Assembly: GCA_007695095.1 (NCBI GenBank)
Contig: REEL01000076.1
Location: 1-53,090 of the forward strand
Direction of reading: 5' to 3'
From: Chitinophagaceae bacterium
GTDB lineage: Bacteria > Bacteroidota > Bacteroidia > Chitinophagales > REEL01
Length of the DNA: 53,090 nt
In this document: positions 34,747 through 43,990 of the stretch, piece after piece
Position numbering within the stretch: position 1 is the first letter of the stretch
Layout: each line of letters starts with the position of its first letter
Notes under the pieces: generated by a model
The model's input: only the letters and a program-made list of their open reading frames with translations
Told to the model about the DNA's origin: nothing
Database searches by the model: none
Position numbers and translations under genes: made by a program

Positions 34747-34785
34747 AAAAGCCTGTGTCTGAAATTCTGAAGATACAGGCTTTTT
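34747..34785. terminator. Bidirectional hairpin terminator
   Basis: GCCTGTGTCT at 34751-34760 pairs with AGATACAGGC at 34771-34780 (ten pairs with one G-T wobble), flanked by AAAA on the left and TTTTT on the right. It can end both ndk transcripts and those of the opposing histidine kinase gene. Confidence 0.85.
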
Positions 34786-34823
34786 CTATATACTTACTAA
34801 ATGGTTATGTGGATTCGATTTTA

Positions 34824-37022
34824 TTAATACTCCTCGTTATGTTCTTTATTTTGGCTTAGATTCTCTGTATTGCTCCTTAAGGTTCTATTTGTAGCTCCAA
34901 ATCCCTCTAATCCCGGTAAATAGAAGTAGAATGTAGATCCCACATTTTTCTCACCTTTAGCCCATATTTCACCTTCGTGTTTTGAAATAATTCTGGCAAC
35001 AGTAGCTAATCCAATACCGGTACCTTTAAAATCTTCCTGGGCGTGTAACCTTTCAAAAGGTTCGAATATACGGTGTGCAAATTCCATATTAAATCCGGCT
35101 CCATTATCTTGTACATACAAAGTGGGTTTTCCCTCAATGATTTTTTTACCAAATACAATTCTGGGGTTTTCTTTATTGTAGGAGTATTTAAAGGCATTAT
35201 TTATTAAATTATCCAAAGCAATCTTTAACAAACGCGCATCTCCTTTAACGATAATATTCTCCTGCATTCTGATAAGATACTTTTTATCAGCATACATGTT
35301 TTGATAGAATTTCATAATTTTCCTGACCTCTTCACTAAGGTCTACCTCTTCAACTATAATTTCCTTACGGGTGATTTTAGATAATTCAAGCAAGTCTTTT
35401 ATCAGGGTAGACATTTTGTCTGTTTCCTTTACGATTTCCGTTAAATATTCTTTAGGTTTATCTTCAAAATCTGCCCCGTATTTTTTTAATAAAAGTTGGG
35501 TGAAGCTTCTGATAAGATTTATCGGGTTTCTAAGGTCATGACTTACGGCAGAGGTGAAAGATTCCAATTCAAGATTGGCTTCTTCAAGTTCTTCGGTACG
35601 TTGTTTAACTCTTTTTTCAAGTGTAAGATTTAACAATCTCATGGCTTGTTCAACTTCCTTTTGTTCAGTGATATCAAAGCGTATAGCCAAAAATTTATAG
35701 GGTTTTTTATTTTCATCCAAAAAAGGAACAATAGTGGTGTCTGCCCAGAAATAATCACCGGATTTGGTTTTGTTTTTCATTACACCTTTCCAGATTTCAC
35801 CATTTTTAATAGTTGACCACATTTTTTTGAAATATAGTTGATCGTGATAATCAGACTTAATTATGCGGTGCGTATTACCAATAAGTTGATCACTTGTATA
35901 GCCCAGGATTTCACAGAACTTATTATTTACATAGGTAATAATACCATTGGGGTCTGTAATGGATACAATAGATGAGTGGTCTAAAGCATATTTTTGCATG
36001 GATAATTCCAGTTCTGCTTTTTTTCTCTCAGAAATATCCCTGAGAACGGTGATTATTTCATAACCCGGTATTTCACTGTCTAAAATTTTTCTGGCACTGG
36101 CTTCAACCCATACACTTTCCCCATTAGCGGTTAATAATTCTACTTCCAGATATCCCTGAGAATCATTGTTTTTTAAACTATTGAAGTAATCAATAACCTT
36201 ATCGATGTTTTCTTCTTTAATAAACTGATAGATATTCTTACCTATAAACGCCTCCATTTCAAAGCCGGTTATCTCAATTATAGCCGGAGAAACAAAATTA
36301 ATAACTGCTTTTTGGTCCATCCGAACGATTGCATCCGTTGAGTTTTCAGCTAATAATCGGTATAGACTTTCACTTTTTCTCAATTTTTCATTGGAGATTG
36401 TCTGCTCGGTAATGTCAGAGACACTTAAACAGACACTGATAACTTCTCTTTTTTCATCAATTACAGGTTGATAAATGATTTCATAATAAATCCATTTATC
36501 ATTTTTATCTTTAAAACGTTTAACTATTTTTAATACTTTCCCGTTAACAGCTCTATTGAAATTTTCCAGAAAAGAATCTTTAAGTTGATCCGGTAGAAAA
36601 GCTAATAAAAGTTCTCCCTTTTTTAATCGGGTGTCCAGCTTTTCCAACCAATACTCGTTTACCAGTTTATTGAAATCCAATATTTTAGCATCAGGTAAAT
36701 CCAGCAAGATATACCCCTGAATAGCACTGTCCAGAATAGCTTTTAGATTACTTCTTGAGACTTTAACATAATGCTCTCTTTTTTGAAGCTCAATCATGCT
36801 TAGTCTAATAAAAAAGTATAGAAACAGACTGGTAACTATTACAATCACAATGCCGCCAAAAATAGAAAACTGAGTTCTCAGAGATGGGTCACTGATTAGA
36901 TATGCCAGAATTAACTCTGAGTATATAATCCACAAAATCCCAAATAGTACATAAGCAATGCTTATATAATATGCTGGTCTTCTAAGTAAGAAAATTGAAA
37001 GTGCTTTGTTTAACACAAGCAA
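34824..37022 (-). CDS. Membrane PAS-domain sensor histidine kinase
   Basis: A 732-residue kinase. Two membrane helices (about 18-43 and 50-73) enclose almost no periplasmic loop. Three PAS domains follow at about 90-205, 217-332 and 343-455, the last two with PAC segments ending RDISERKKAE and FDITEQKE. The phosphoacceptor is H495 in SAVSHDLRNPINL, and the HATPase domain (about 600-710) has NLINNAFKYS, DNGAGFN and GTGIGLA. The start codon is TTG at 37022 (or GTG two codons later), since no ATG is near. No response regulator adjoins it. The signal is probably intracellular (redox, small ligand or membrane state). The C-terminal 25 residues are a low-complexity tail. Confidence 0.93.
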   Translation of the reverse strand: MLVLNKALSIFLLRRPAYYISIAYVLFGILWIIYSELILAYLISDPSLRTQFSIFGGIVIVIVTSLFLYFFIRLSMIELQKREHYVKVSRSNLKAILDSAIQGYILLDLPDAKILDFNKLVNEYWLEKLDTRLKKGELLLAFLPDQLKDSFLENFNRAVNGKVLKIVKRFKDKNDKWIYYEIIYQPVIDEKREVISVCLSVSDITEQTISNEKLRKSESLYRLLAENSTDAIVRMDQKAVINFVSPAIIEITGFEMEAFIGKNIYQFIKEENIDKVIDYFNSLKNNDSQGYLEVELLTANGESVWVEASARKILDSEIPGYEIITVLRDISERKKAELELSMQKYALDHSSIVSITDPNGIITYVNNKFCEILGYTSDQLIGNTHRIIKSDYHDQLYFKKMWSTIKNGEIWKGVMKNKTKSGDYFWADTTIVPFLDENKKPYKFLAIRFDITEQKEVEQAMRLLNLTLEKRVKQRTEELEEANLELESFTSAVSHDLRNPINLIRSFTQLLLKKYGADFEDKPKEYLTEIVKETDKMSTLIKDLLELSKITRKEIIVEEVDLSEEVRKIMKFYQNMYADKKYLIRMQENIIVKGDARLLKIALDNLINNAFKYSYNKENPRIVFGKKIIEGKPTLYVQDNGAGFNMEFAHRIFEPFERLHAQEDFKGTGIGLATVARIISKHEGEIWAKGEKNVGSTFYFYLPGLEGFGATNRTLRSNTENLSQNKEHNEEY

Positions 37023-37325
37023 AAAAAGTTTTTTAAATTATCCGATTCCTGTTAATACATCACAAATATAATAAAAGTCTTATAATTTTTATTCTTTGTT
37101 ATCTATACTGCGAAAAAATAAAGTGCAATTATTACATAGAAAACACTATGTTTTTGTTAAAAATAAAACATTCAATACGTATTTTTTTGTAAAATGTTTA
37201 TGAATAGAAAAGGGAAGAAAACAATTCATTTATTCTTTAGTTTACTTATCAACTTCTGATGGAAGTTGTTAGGAATTACTTTTATTAGTGTTTAAATTTT
37301 AAATTTGACTTCTTAAAATAAAATT
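37023..37325. other. Non-coding gap between the histidine kinase and malic enzyme genes
   Basis: The gap is 303 bases and AT-rich. It holds a perfect 7-base hairpin (CAACTTC 37250-37256, GAAGTTG 37262-37268) and a weak 6-base hairpin ACATAG/CTATGT at 37134-37151. A TAAATTTG box at 37300-37307 may serve the malic enzyme gene. No coding frame is seen. Confidence 0.4.
37250..37268. promoter_or_regulatory. Perfect hairpin upstream of the malic enzyme gene
   Basis: CAACTTC and GAAGTTG are perfect reverse complements around a five-base loop, 57 bases before the ATG and just upstream of the TAAATTTG box. It could be an operator or an accidental palindrome. Confidence 0.3.
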
Positions 37326-39596
37326 ATGACAAAAATTAGCAGACAGGATGCCTTGGATTATCATTCCTCGGGTAGGGCAGGTAAGATTGAAGTTATACCC
37401 TCAAAATCATATAGTTCTCAACGGGATTTATCATTAGCTTATAGTCCGGGAGTAGCAGAGCCCTGCAAGGACATAAGTGAAAATCCGGAAGATGTTTATA
37501 AGTATACTGCCAAAGGAAATTTGGTTGCAGTGATTTCAAACGGAACGGCTGTATTAGGTTTGGGCGATATAGGGCCGGAAGCTTCGAAGCCGGTAATGGA
37601 AGGAAAAGGATTACTCTTCAAAATTTATGCAGATATTGACGTATTTGATATAGAACTAAATGCTTCGGAGGTTGACAGTTTTGTTCATATAGTAAAAGCC
37701 ATGGAGCCTACTTTTGGAGGTATTAATCTGGAGGATATTAAGGCTCCCGAATGTTTTGAAATCGAAGAGAGGCTTAAGAAGGAAATGAATATCCCGGTTA
37801 TGCATGATGACCAGCATGGAACAGCTATTATTTCCGGTGCAGCTTTGTTGAATGCTCTTGAAATAGCCGGTAAAAAGATTGAGGAAGTTAAAGTAGTAAT
37901 TAATGGAGCAGGGGCTTCTGCAATTTCATGTGCTAAGATTTATCTTTCTTTAGGAGCCCGAAAGGAAAACATTATTATGTTGGACAGTAAAGGTGTTTTG
38001 TATGAAAACAGAGATAAAATGGATCGCTTTAAACAGCTTTTTGCGACAAAACGCCCTGAAAGAACTTTAGAAGAAGCCATGAAAGATGCAGATGTTTTTC
38101 TTGGTTTGTCAAAAGGGAATATAGTTACTCAGGATATGTTAAAATCCATGGCAGACAGACCAATTGTCTTTGCTTTGGCTAACCCTGATCCGGAAATTAC
38201 TTATGAGCTTGCATTGGAAGCCCGGGAAGATGTTATTATGGCTACCGGTAGGTCTGATAATCCGAATCAGGTGAATAATGTATTGGGATTTCCCTACATT
38301 TTCAGGGGAGCTTTAGATGTGCGGGCAAATGTTATTAATGAGGAAATGAAAATAGCAGCTGTTTATGCAATTGCTGAGTTGGCTAAAAAAAGTGTGCCGG
38401 AAAGTGTTTTACTGGCCTATAATAAAAGAGATTTACATTTTGGCAAGGAGTATATTATCCCTAAGCCCTCAGACCCGCGTTTAATTACTCAGGTAGCGCC
38501 TGCTGTTGCTAAGGCAGCTATTTCTTCCGGTGTGGCAGCTTCCCCGATTACAGATTGGGAAAAGTATAAGGAGGAGCTTATTAAGCGTCTGGGGTTAGAT
38601 AATAAACTTATTAAAAACATCACCACAAAAGCTAAACAAAAACCCAAGAAAGTGGTCTTTGCAGAGGCAGATAATTTTAAAATCCTGAAAGCTGCTCAAA
38701 TCGTATTAGACGAAGGGATTGCAGAGCCTATTTTATTGGGAGACAGGGATTCGATAAATAAAATTTGTGCAGACCATAAGTTGGAACTGCCGAATGTGCA
38801 ATTGATAGACCCCAGAGAAAAATCAAATCAGGAGTTTAGGAAAGAGTTTGGATACGAATTCTTTCAAAAGCGAAAGCGAAAAGGATTAACCTTATTTGAA
38901 GCTGAAAAATTGATGCGTGATAGAAATCATTTTGGTGCGATGATGGTTAAAAATGGAAGTGCAGATGCTTTAATTTCCGGTCTAACCAGAAATTATGCAA
39001 ATACTATTCGTCCCGCACTTCAAATAATCGGTAAGCAAAAAAATATTAATAAAGTCGCCGGCATGTATATAATGATGGCAAAAAACGGACCCTTATTTTT
39101 TGCAGATGCTACGGTTAATATAACTCCAACAGCTGAAGATTTGCGTGATATTGTAAAACTGACTGTTCAGGCGGTAAAGCAGTTTAATATTACACCCCGA
39201 ATAGCCCTGCTTTCCTACTCAAACTTTGGTTCTTCTGCAAAAGATGAAGAAAGTTTACGCATCCGGAGAGCTCTTGACTTAATTGAAAAAGATAACCCGG
39301 ACCTTGTGGTGGATGGTGAAATGCAGGCCAATATTGCCCTTAATACCAAATTGAGAGATGAAATTTTTTCATTTAATAAATTGAAAGGTAAAAGGGCGAA
39401 TACTTTTATTTTTCCAAACTTGTCTGCGGGAAATATCGCCTACAAATTATTACAGGAACTGGAAGCAGCAGAAGCTATAGGACCCATTTTGCTGGGCATG
39501 GATAAACCGGTGCATATTTTACAGATGGGGAGTTCGGTTCGCGAAATCGTAAATATGGTAACTATAGCTGTAGTAGATGCTCAGGCAAGGGAGTAA
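37326..39596 (+). CDS. maeB: NADP-dependent malic enzyme with phosphotransacetylase-like C-terminus
   Basis: The enzyme decarboxylates malate to pyruvate with NADP reduction. Residues 1 to ~420 are the malic enzyme: [45 protein letters not shown] in the form [14 protein letters not shown], and the dinucleotide loop [14 protein letters not shown]. Residues ~430-756 are a phosphate acetyltransferase-like domain ([37 protein letters not shown]), usually a regulatory module in MaeB proteins that binds acetyl-CoA and sets oligomerisation. The 756-residue length is typical. It is read alone, with folB 85 bases downstream. Confidence 0.96.
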   Translation: MTKISRQDALDYHSSGRAGKIEVIPSKSYSSQRDLSLAYSPGVAEPCKDISENPEDVYKYTAKGNLVAVISNGTAVLGLGDIGPEASKPVMEGKGLLFKIYADIDVFDIELNASEVDSFVHIVKAMEPTFGGINLEDIKAPECFEIEERLKKEMNIPVMHDDQHGTAIISGAALLNALEIAGKKIEEVKVVINGAGASAISCAKIYLSLGARKENIIMLDSKGVLYENRDKMDRFKQLFATKRPERTLEEAMKDADVFLGLSKGNIVTQDMLKSMADRPIVFALANPDPEITYELALEAREDVIMATGRSDNPNQVNNVLGFPYIFRGALDVRANVINEEMKIAAVYAIAELAKKSVPESVLLAYNKRDLHFGKEYIIPKPSDPRLITQVAPAVAKAAISSGVAASPITDWEKYKEELIKRLGLDNKLIKNITTKAKQKPKKVVFAEADNFKILKAAQIVLDEGIAEPILLGDRDSINKICADHKLELPNVQLIDPREKSNQEFRKEFGYEFFQKRKRKGLTLFEAEKLMRDRNHFGAMMVKNGSADALISGLTRNYANTIRPALQIIGKQKNINKVAGMYIMMAKNGPLFFADATVNITPTAEDLRDIVKLTVQAVKQFNITPRIALLSYSNFGSSAKDEESLRIRRALDLIEKDNPDLVVDGEMQANIALNTKLRDEIFSFNKLKGKRANTFIFPNLSAGNIAYKLLQELEAAEAIGPILLGMDKPVHILQMGSSVREIVNMVTIAVVDAQARE

Positions 39597-39681
39597 ATTT
39601 TTGATACATAAGTTAACATTAAAAATTTAATCTTGTAAAAGTTGATTTATCTTTATTTTCAGACCTCTAATTTTAAAAAAA

Positions 39682-40065
39682 ATGAAGAATATTTATCCAA
39701 AAGAAGGTTTGATAGGGATTACAGGTATGAGGTTCTTTGCCTACCACGGAGTACATCCGATTGAACGCACAAATGGAAATAACTTTATAGTGGATGTGTA
39801 CATTAAAACTGAAATGAGGGTTGCTGTAGAAGAGGATGATCTGGATGGTACCGTAGATTACTCACTGGTATATAAAATCGTCAAGTCTCAAATGCTTTTT
39901 AAATGCAGCTTACTGGAACATTTAGCCGGAAAAATCATAAGCAATATTGTAGAAGAGTTCCCTTATATCTCTCATATTCAGGTTAAAGTAACCAAGGAAA
40001 ACCCACCAATGGAAGGAAATGTTGCTGCAACTTTTGTGGAATTAGAGAAAAAAATTAAAAAGTAA
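39682..40065 (+). CDS. folB: Dihydroneopterin aldolase
   Basis: FolB cleaves 7,8-dihydroneopterin to 6-hydroxymethyl-7,8-dihydropterin and glycolaldehyde in folate synthesis. The 127-residue protein shows the T-fold features GMRFFAYHGVHPIERTNGNNFIVDV, the Tyr of VDYSLVYKI, LLEHLAGKI and VKVTKENPPMEGNV with the conserved Lys. The length and motifs are complete. No other folate gene adjoins it. It is followed by a long non-coding stretch. Confidence 0.95.
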   Translation: MKNIYPKEGLIGITGMRFFAYHGVHPIERTNGNNFIVDVYIKTEMRVAVEEDDLDGTVDYSLVYKIVKSQMLFKCSLLEHLAGKIISNIVEEFPYISHIQVKVTKENPPMEGNVAATFVELEKKIKK

Positions 40066-40750
40066 AGAATATTTTAAAAATCAACTTAACTATATTATAG
40101 GATAAACTTTTCCAAATATTTATTGTAGCTGAGAGTATTGTAAATATATCATTGAAAAATGACTTGTTTATCCATCTCTCTTCTAAAATACTTACTGTTT
40201 ATTTTTACTCAACTTTTGTTTTTTACAGATTTTCAAGTAATTTATTCCTGTAAATCAGACAAATATATTTTCTTCTATTCTATATAACGATACATGCTTT
40301 TTTGTGTTTATGTTTATCAAAAAGTATAAATCCATATTTAGAAATAGTAAAAAAACAATATTTAAATCCAAATTAATCGATCTTAAAATCAAACTAATCT
40401 TTAAATTAAAATTAATATTTTAAACACTTGATTATTAATTGTTTATACTGTTTTGAATAAAAATTCAGCCCGCTGTAATGTAGGTAAGAAAATGGCATTA
40501 ATATTTAAGATTAAATAATGTTTATGTTTTTATTTTGCTGTCTAAAGGATTTTAAAAGCATTTTTTACTGAAAAAAAATTAGGAATCAAATAAATTAACA
40601 AACTAAAGATCTTTTTAAAACCGGATTTTGAAACAGATGATATTTGGGAGATTCAGAAACTATGACTTTTAAACTCTTAAACTTTCAATAAATCTAAAAT
40701 AATAACAATTAACCAAATTATATTTTCACCATTTTTTTAAACTTTTAATT
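40066..40750. other. 685-base non-coding stretch before the secreted protein pair
   Basis: This is the longest gene-free stretch in the window. It is extremely AT-rich and I see no gene, tRNA or convincing hairpin. Segments such as CTTTAAATTAAAATTAAT around 40400 are low-complexity. It probably contains the promoter and a long leader for the FGE-fold gene that begins at 40751, but no clear -33/-7 pair was recognised. Confidence 0.45.
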
Positions 40751-42337
40751 ATGAAAAAAGTATTTACAACTGTAATTGACTTCAATTTAAAGAAGACGCT
40801 TTTTCTTCTTTCGCTTTTTATTTTTTCCGGGATGCTCTATGCAAACAATGTAGAGATAACGGGTATGAGTTATTCCAATACTGATGAAGTTAGTTTTGAT
40901 GTCAGCTGGGACAACAGCTGGCGTAATACAGGAACTCCGGGTAGTACTGAAAACTATGATGGGGTTTGGATTTTTGTCAAATTCAGGGATGCATGTGCAA
41001 AAGACTCTCTTGAGCCATCTACATATTCTCATATGTGGCTGGATACTGACGTGAATGCACATACAGTTCCATCAAATGCAGCAATTGAAATAGGTACAAC
41101 CAATATAGGCGGTACAGATAGGGGTATGGGTGTCTTTATTTACAGAGATACGGATGGTTTTGGTACTTTTTCTGTTAGTAATATTACCTTGAAATGGGAT
41201 CAGCTTGCGCAGGGAGTAAGTGGCACAGACTGGGATATCAAAGTTTTTGCTTTTGAAATGGTATATATACCGGAGGGATCTTTTTATGTAGGGGATGCTT
41301 CTTCTTCAAATTACTTAAAAGATGGGTCTACAACCAGTCCTTTTCTGATTGATTCAGAGAATGCAATAACAATGGGTACTGCTGCCGGTAGTTTAAATCA
41401 GGTAGGTACCAACTTATCCGGTACTTTACCGGCAAATTTTCCTAAGGGATTTGATGCTTTTTGGGTAATGAAATACGAAATAACACAACAGCAATATGTA
41501 GAGTATCTGAATACTCTAAGCCGAACAGATCAGAATAGTGCAGTGGCTACTCCTGTTCCTCCCGGAATTATTTCTATTGCATCTTCTGACAGATATGTAA
41601 TGAGTAGAACTATTTCTCCAAGTTTTAGAAATGGTATTAGAATGCCGGAAACTTTTCACCCTACGCAACCAATTGAATTCTTTAATGACCTTAATTATAA
41701 TGGTATAGAAAATGAAATAAATGACGGGCAAACAATAGCATGTAACTTTATCACAAATGCTCAAATGAGGAGATTTTTAATTTGGTCAGCCTTAAGACCA
41801 ATGAGTGAGCTTGAATTTGAGAAAATTTGCAGAGGCCCGGAATCGGTTTACGGGGGGGTAATTACAAATGAATTGGCCTGGTCTTTAGCCGGCAACATGC
41901 CGGGAACCTTTACTTCTGTAGCCGGAGTTGTTAATTCGGGAGCTCCGGATGAATTGCCTAATAATACGGGAATAGGATTAGTGCACAATTCATCAAATCC
42001 TAACGGTCCTATTAGAGTTGGAGCTACATATACATCGGCAACAGACAGACTTGAAGCAGGTTCTTCTTACTATGGAGTTGCTGACATGAGTGGAAATGTT
42101 TACGAATTTGTAATACGTGTAACAAGTAATAATTCTTTTTCCGGTGCTGTTTATGGAAATGGGGGAATTTCATGGAACAATCCTGCCGGTTGGACTATAC
42201 ATGGCTATAGAGGTGGAGCATTTGGATTTGGTAGTTCTACTGCACACCTTCCAACCTCAAGCCGAGTTTATTCATCAGGTTCTTCAATTCCAACAACATC
42301 AGCTGGCCGAAATACCGGTGGCAGAGGGGCCAGATAA
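40751..42337 (+). CDS. Secreted FGE-sulfatase (SUMF1) fold protein
   Basis: A 528-residue exported protein with an N-terminal signal ending near GMLYA. Residues ~35-175 form a beta-domain of unknown type. Residues ~176-528 have the formylglycine-generating-enzyme fold: MVYIPEGSFYVGD, FWVMKYEITQQQYVEYLN, RPMSELEFEKICRG, VADMSGNVYEFVIR and a final GYRGGAFGFG with GRNTGGRGAR. The cysteine pair used by true FGE oxidases near the C-terminus is absent: the only cysteines after the signal are in DACAKD, TIACNF and EKICRG. It is therefore probably a structural or binding domain. It precedes the 29-residue-repeat protein by 29 bases, suggesting a co-expressed pair. No T9SS tail is visible. Confidence 0.82.
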   Translation: MKKVFTTVIDFNLKKTLFLLSLFIFSGMLYANNVEITGMSYSNTDEVSFDVSWDNSWRNTGTPGSTENYDGVWIFVKFRDACAKDSLEPSTYSHMWLDTDVNAHTVPSNAAIEIGTTNIGGTDRGMGVFIYRDTDGFGTFSVSNITLKWDQLAQGVSGTDWDIKVFAFEMVYIPEGSFYVGDASSSNYLKDGSTTSPFLIDSENAITMGTAAGSLNQVGTNLSGTLPANFPKGFDAFWVMKYEITQQQYVEYLNTLSRTDQNSAVATPVPPGIISIASSDRYVMSRTISPSFRNGIRMPETFHPTQPIEFFNDLNYNGIENEINDGQTIACNFITNAQMRRFLIWSALRPMSELEFEKICRGPESVYGGVITNELAWSLAGNMPGTFTSVAGVVNSGAPDELPNNTGIGLVHNSSNPNGPIRVGATYTSATDRLEAGSSYYGVADMSGNVYEFVIRVTSNNSFSGAVYGNGGISWNNPAGWTIHGYRGGAFGFGSSTAHLPTSSRVYSSGSSIPTTSAGRNTGGRGAR

Positions 42338-42366
42338 TTGTACCTAAGTTTTATTGAAATAAAAGT

Positions 42367-43668
42367 ATGATGACAAGAGCTATTTTATTATTGTTGCTAA
42401 CGGGTTTTACTGCCTTTCAGGGTTTTGCCCAATATACAGGCGGAGATGCTTCGGTATTATCTTCAAAGGCATTGATAGTAACATCTTCTTGTGTAACATT
42501 TGCTTCATCCGATATTTATTCCGGAGGAACGGAAGGTGGTTTTACATCAGCTTCCGTAATTTCAACACCCGTTTGTCAAAATTTTAATTTTACATCTGAT
42601 ATATACAAAGGGGGAACTGGGCAGGGTTTAGCTGTATCCGGTTATTCCCCAGTAGTTAATTGTTCTTCATTCAATTTGATGTCTGATATATACAAAGGAG
42701 GAGCGGGTCAAGGATTAGCTATTTCAGGCTTTTATCCAACTGTGAATTGCGCAACATTCAACTTAGCCTCTGATATTTACAAAGGAGGAGTTGAAGATGG
42801 AGCTGCTGTAAGTGAAATAATCAAAAATATAAATTGTGGTGCCGTAGTTGCAGGTTCTCCTTATAATGGGGGAGATGGTCAGGGATTTGCCTCTTCAGCT
42901 TTTTTTGCTCCGGTAAGCTGTAACAGCTGGGATGTTGTTTCAACTATTTATAAGGGAGGTATTGAAGATGGTTTTTCTTCTGCTTCTTTAATCTCTTATC
43001 CTGCTTGTCCTTCATTTATTGTTTTATCAGACATTTATAAAGGTGGAGTGCAGGATGGAGTTTCGGCCTCAACTGTGATTTCTACCTCGCTATGTCCATT
43101 ATTCAATATTGTGTCCGATATTTATAAAGGGGGAGAAGGGCACGGATCTTATGCGGCTTCACTTCCTATGCATTTAGTCCCGGGGGTTACTATAGATGCC
43201 TCTACCTTGTCTATTTGTGCAGGAGAAACGATTATTTTCACAGCTTTCCCTGTGGCAGGGGGTCTGTTACCGGAATTTGAATGGTTTGTAAATGGGGTTA
43301 GTATAGGTGTAAGCCCGGGAGATTCAATTCAATTAAACAATTTAGTGGATGGAGATGAGATTAATGTTGAATTGACTTCATCTTTAGCTTGTGCCTCACC
43401 AACAGTTGCAATGTCTTCTGCGCTTACAGTCAGTGTAATTACCGTCGCCATTAAAATCTGGAATGGTAGCGTAAGTGATGACTGGCATAACCCCTTGAAT
43501 TGGAATTGTGGAATACCAACTACTTCAGATATTGTTTTTATTCCGGCCTCTCCATCGAATCAACCGATGATTTTTGGGGGTAATACAGGCTATTGTCAAA
43601 ACATTGAATTAGAGGGAGGGGCATCATTGACTATTCAGTCTTCAGGAGTTCTAAATGTAAATCAGTAA
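42367..43668 (+). CDS. Secreted protein with ~29-residue tandem repeats carrying one Cys each
   Basis: A 433-residue exported protein; signal peptide 1-22 ends FQGFAQ. Residues ~48-265 hold eight tandem repeats starting near 48, 77, 106, 135, 164, 192, 221 and 250. The consensus is S-D-I-Y-K-G-G-x2-[QDG]-G-x2-x-S, with a Cys about 22 residues in for most copies. A partial unit (YTGGDASV ... SSC) precedes them. An Ig-like segment with two Cys (SICAGETIIF ... SLACASP) spans ~272-355. The C-terminal ~70 residues begin IKIWNGSVSDDWHNPLNWNCG, a common Bacteroidota surface-protein motif, and stop at LNVNQ. Relatives of that motif usually continue to a T9SS sorting domain, which is missing here. Function is unknown; adhesion is a guess. 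Confidence 0.72.
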   Translation: MMTRAILLLLLTGFTAFQGFAQYTGGDASVLSSKALIVTSSCVTFASSDIYSGGTEGGFTSASVISTPVCQNFNFTSDIYKGGTGQGLAVSGYSPVVNCSSFNLMSDIYKGGAGQGLAISGFYPTVNCATFNLASDIYKGGVEDGAAVSEIIKNINCGAVVAGSPYNGGDGQGFASSAFFAPVSCNSWDVVSTIYKGGIEDGFSSASLISYPACPSFIVLSDIYKGGVQDGVSASTVISTSLCPLFNIVSDIYKGGEGHGSYAASLPMHLVPGVTIDASTLSICAGETIIFTAFPVAGGLLPEFEWFVNGVSIGVSPGDSIQLNNLVDGDEINVELTSSLACASPTVAMSSALTVSVITVAIKIWNGSVSDDWHNPLNWNCGIPTTSDIVFIPASPSNQPMIFGGNTGYCQNIELEGGASLTIQSSGVLNVNQ

Positions 43669-43693
43669 ATTTCTGCGCTTGAAATTCATTTAA

Positions 43694-43718
43694 TTTTACA
43701 CTTTCTGTAAAAAACTAT
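43694..43718 (+). repeat. Direct repeat copy 1 left of tRNA-Cys
   Basis: A segment with core ACTTTCTGTAAAAA that matches the copy at 43967-43990 apart from one substitution and one extra A. A shorter related string (CTTTCTGTAAAA) also occurs near 8950. Confidence 0.5.
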
Positions 43719-43824
43719 TGAATTAAGTACCCGGTTTAGATTTGAGATAAAGCTCCAAAGTCATTTATTAGAAATAAATTAGGATTTTTAAAGAGATAAT
43801 TTTTATCCTTTGATAATAAATACT

Positions 43825-43832
43825 TATTTTTG
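43825..43832 (+). promoter_or_regulatory. -7 box of tRNA-Cys
   Basis: TATTTTTG fits TAnnTTTG and ends 13 bases before the mature tRNA. A TTTG at 43809 is too close to be a normal -33 element, so the upstream half is unclear. Confidence 0.45.
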
Positions 43833-43845
43833 TGCCACTTTAAAA

Positions 43846-43916
43846 GGTCGAGTGGCCGAGTGGCTAGGCAGAGCTCTGCAAAAGCTCGTACAGCGGTTCG
43901 AATCCGCTCTCGACCT
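43846..43916 (+). tRNA. tRNA-Cys (anticodon GCA)
   Basis: The acceptor stem GGTCGAG (43846-43852) pairs with CTCGACC (43909-43915), with T as discriminator base, usual for tRNA-Cys. The anticodon stem GAGCT/AGCTC encloses the loop CTGCAAA with anticodon GCA at 43878-43880. The T arm AGCGG-TTCGAAT-CCGCT is standard. CCA is not encoded. The gene is 71 bases without CCA. Confidence 0.97.
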
Positions 43917-43924
43917 CAAACACT

Positions 43925-43964
43925 AAGCACTGAGTCTTTTTAACAAAAGATTTGGTGCTTTTTT
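43925..43964 (+). terminator. Rho-independent terminator after tRNA-Cys
   Basis: AAGCAC at 43925-43930 pairs with GTGCTT at 43955-43960. The inner TCTTTT and AAAAGA extend the stem with a few G-T wobbles around a TAAC loop, and a T run follows. Confidence 0.75.
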
Positions 43965-43966
43965 GG

Positions 43967-43990
43967 TTTTATACTTTCTGTAAAAACTAT
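43967..43990 (+). repeat. Direct repeat copy 2 right of tRNA-Cys
   Basis: Matches the copy at 43694-43718 with one substitution (C to T) and one deleted A over ~24 bases. It lies just after the tRNA terminator. Confidence 0.5.

Noticed and set aside
42190-42337. Variable region of a diversity-generating retroelement at the C-terminus of the FGE-fold protein
   Set aside because: The C-type-lectin/FGE fold invites the idea, but no reverse transcriptase or template repeat was found in the window, and the ending GRNTGGRGAR fits ordinary multi-copy Bacteroidota relatives.
43669-43760. Frameshifted continuation of the repeat protein beyond its stop
   Set aside because: None of the three frames after the stop gives a recognisable sorting domain or continues the motif.
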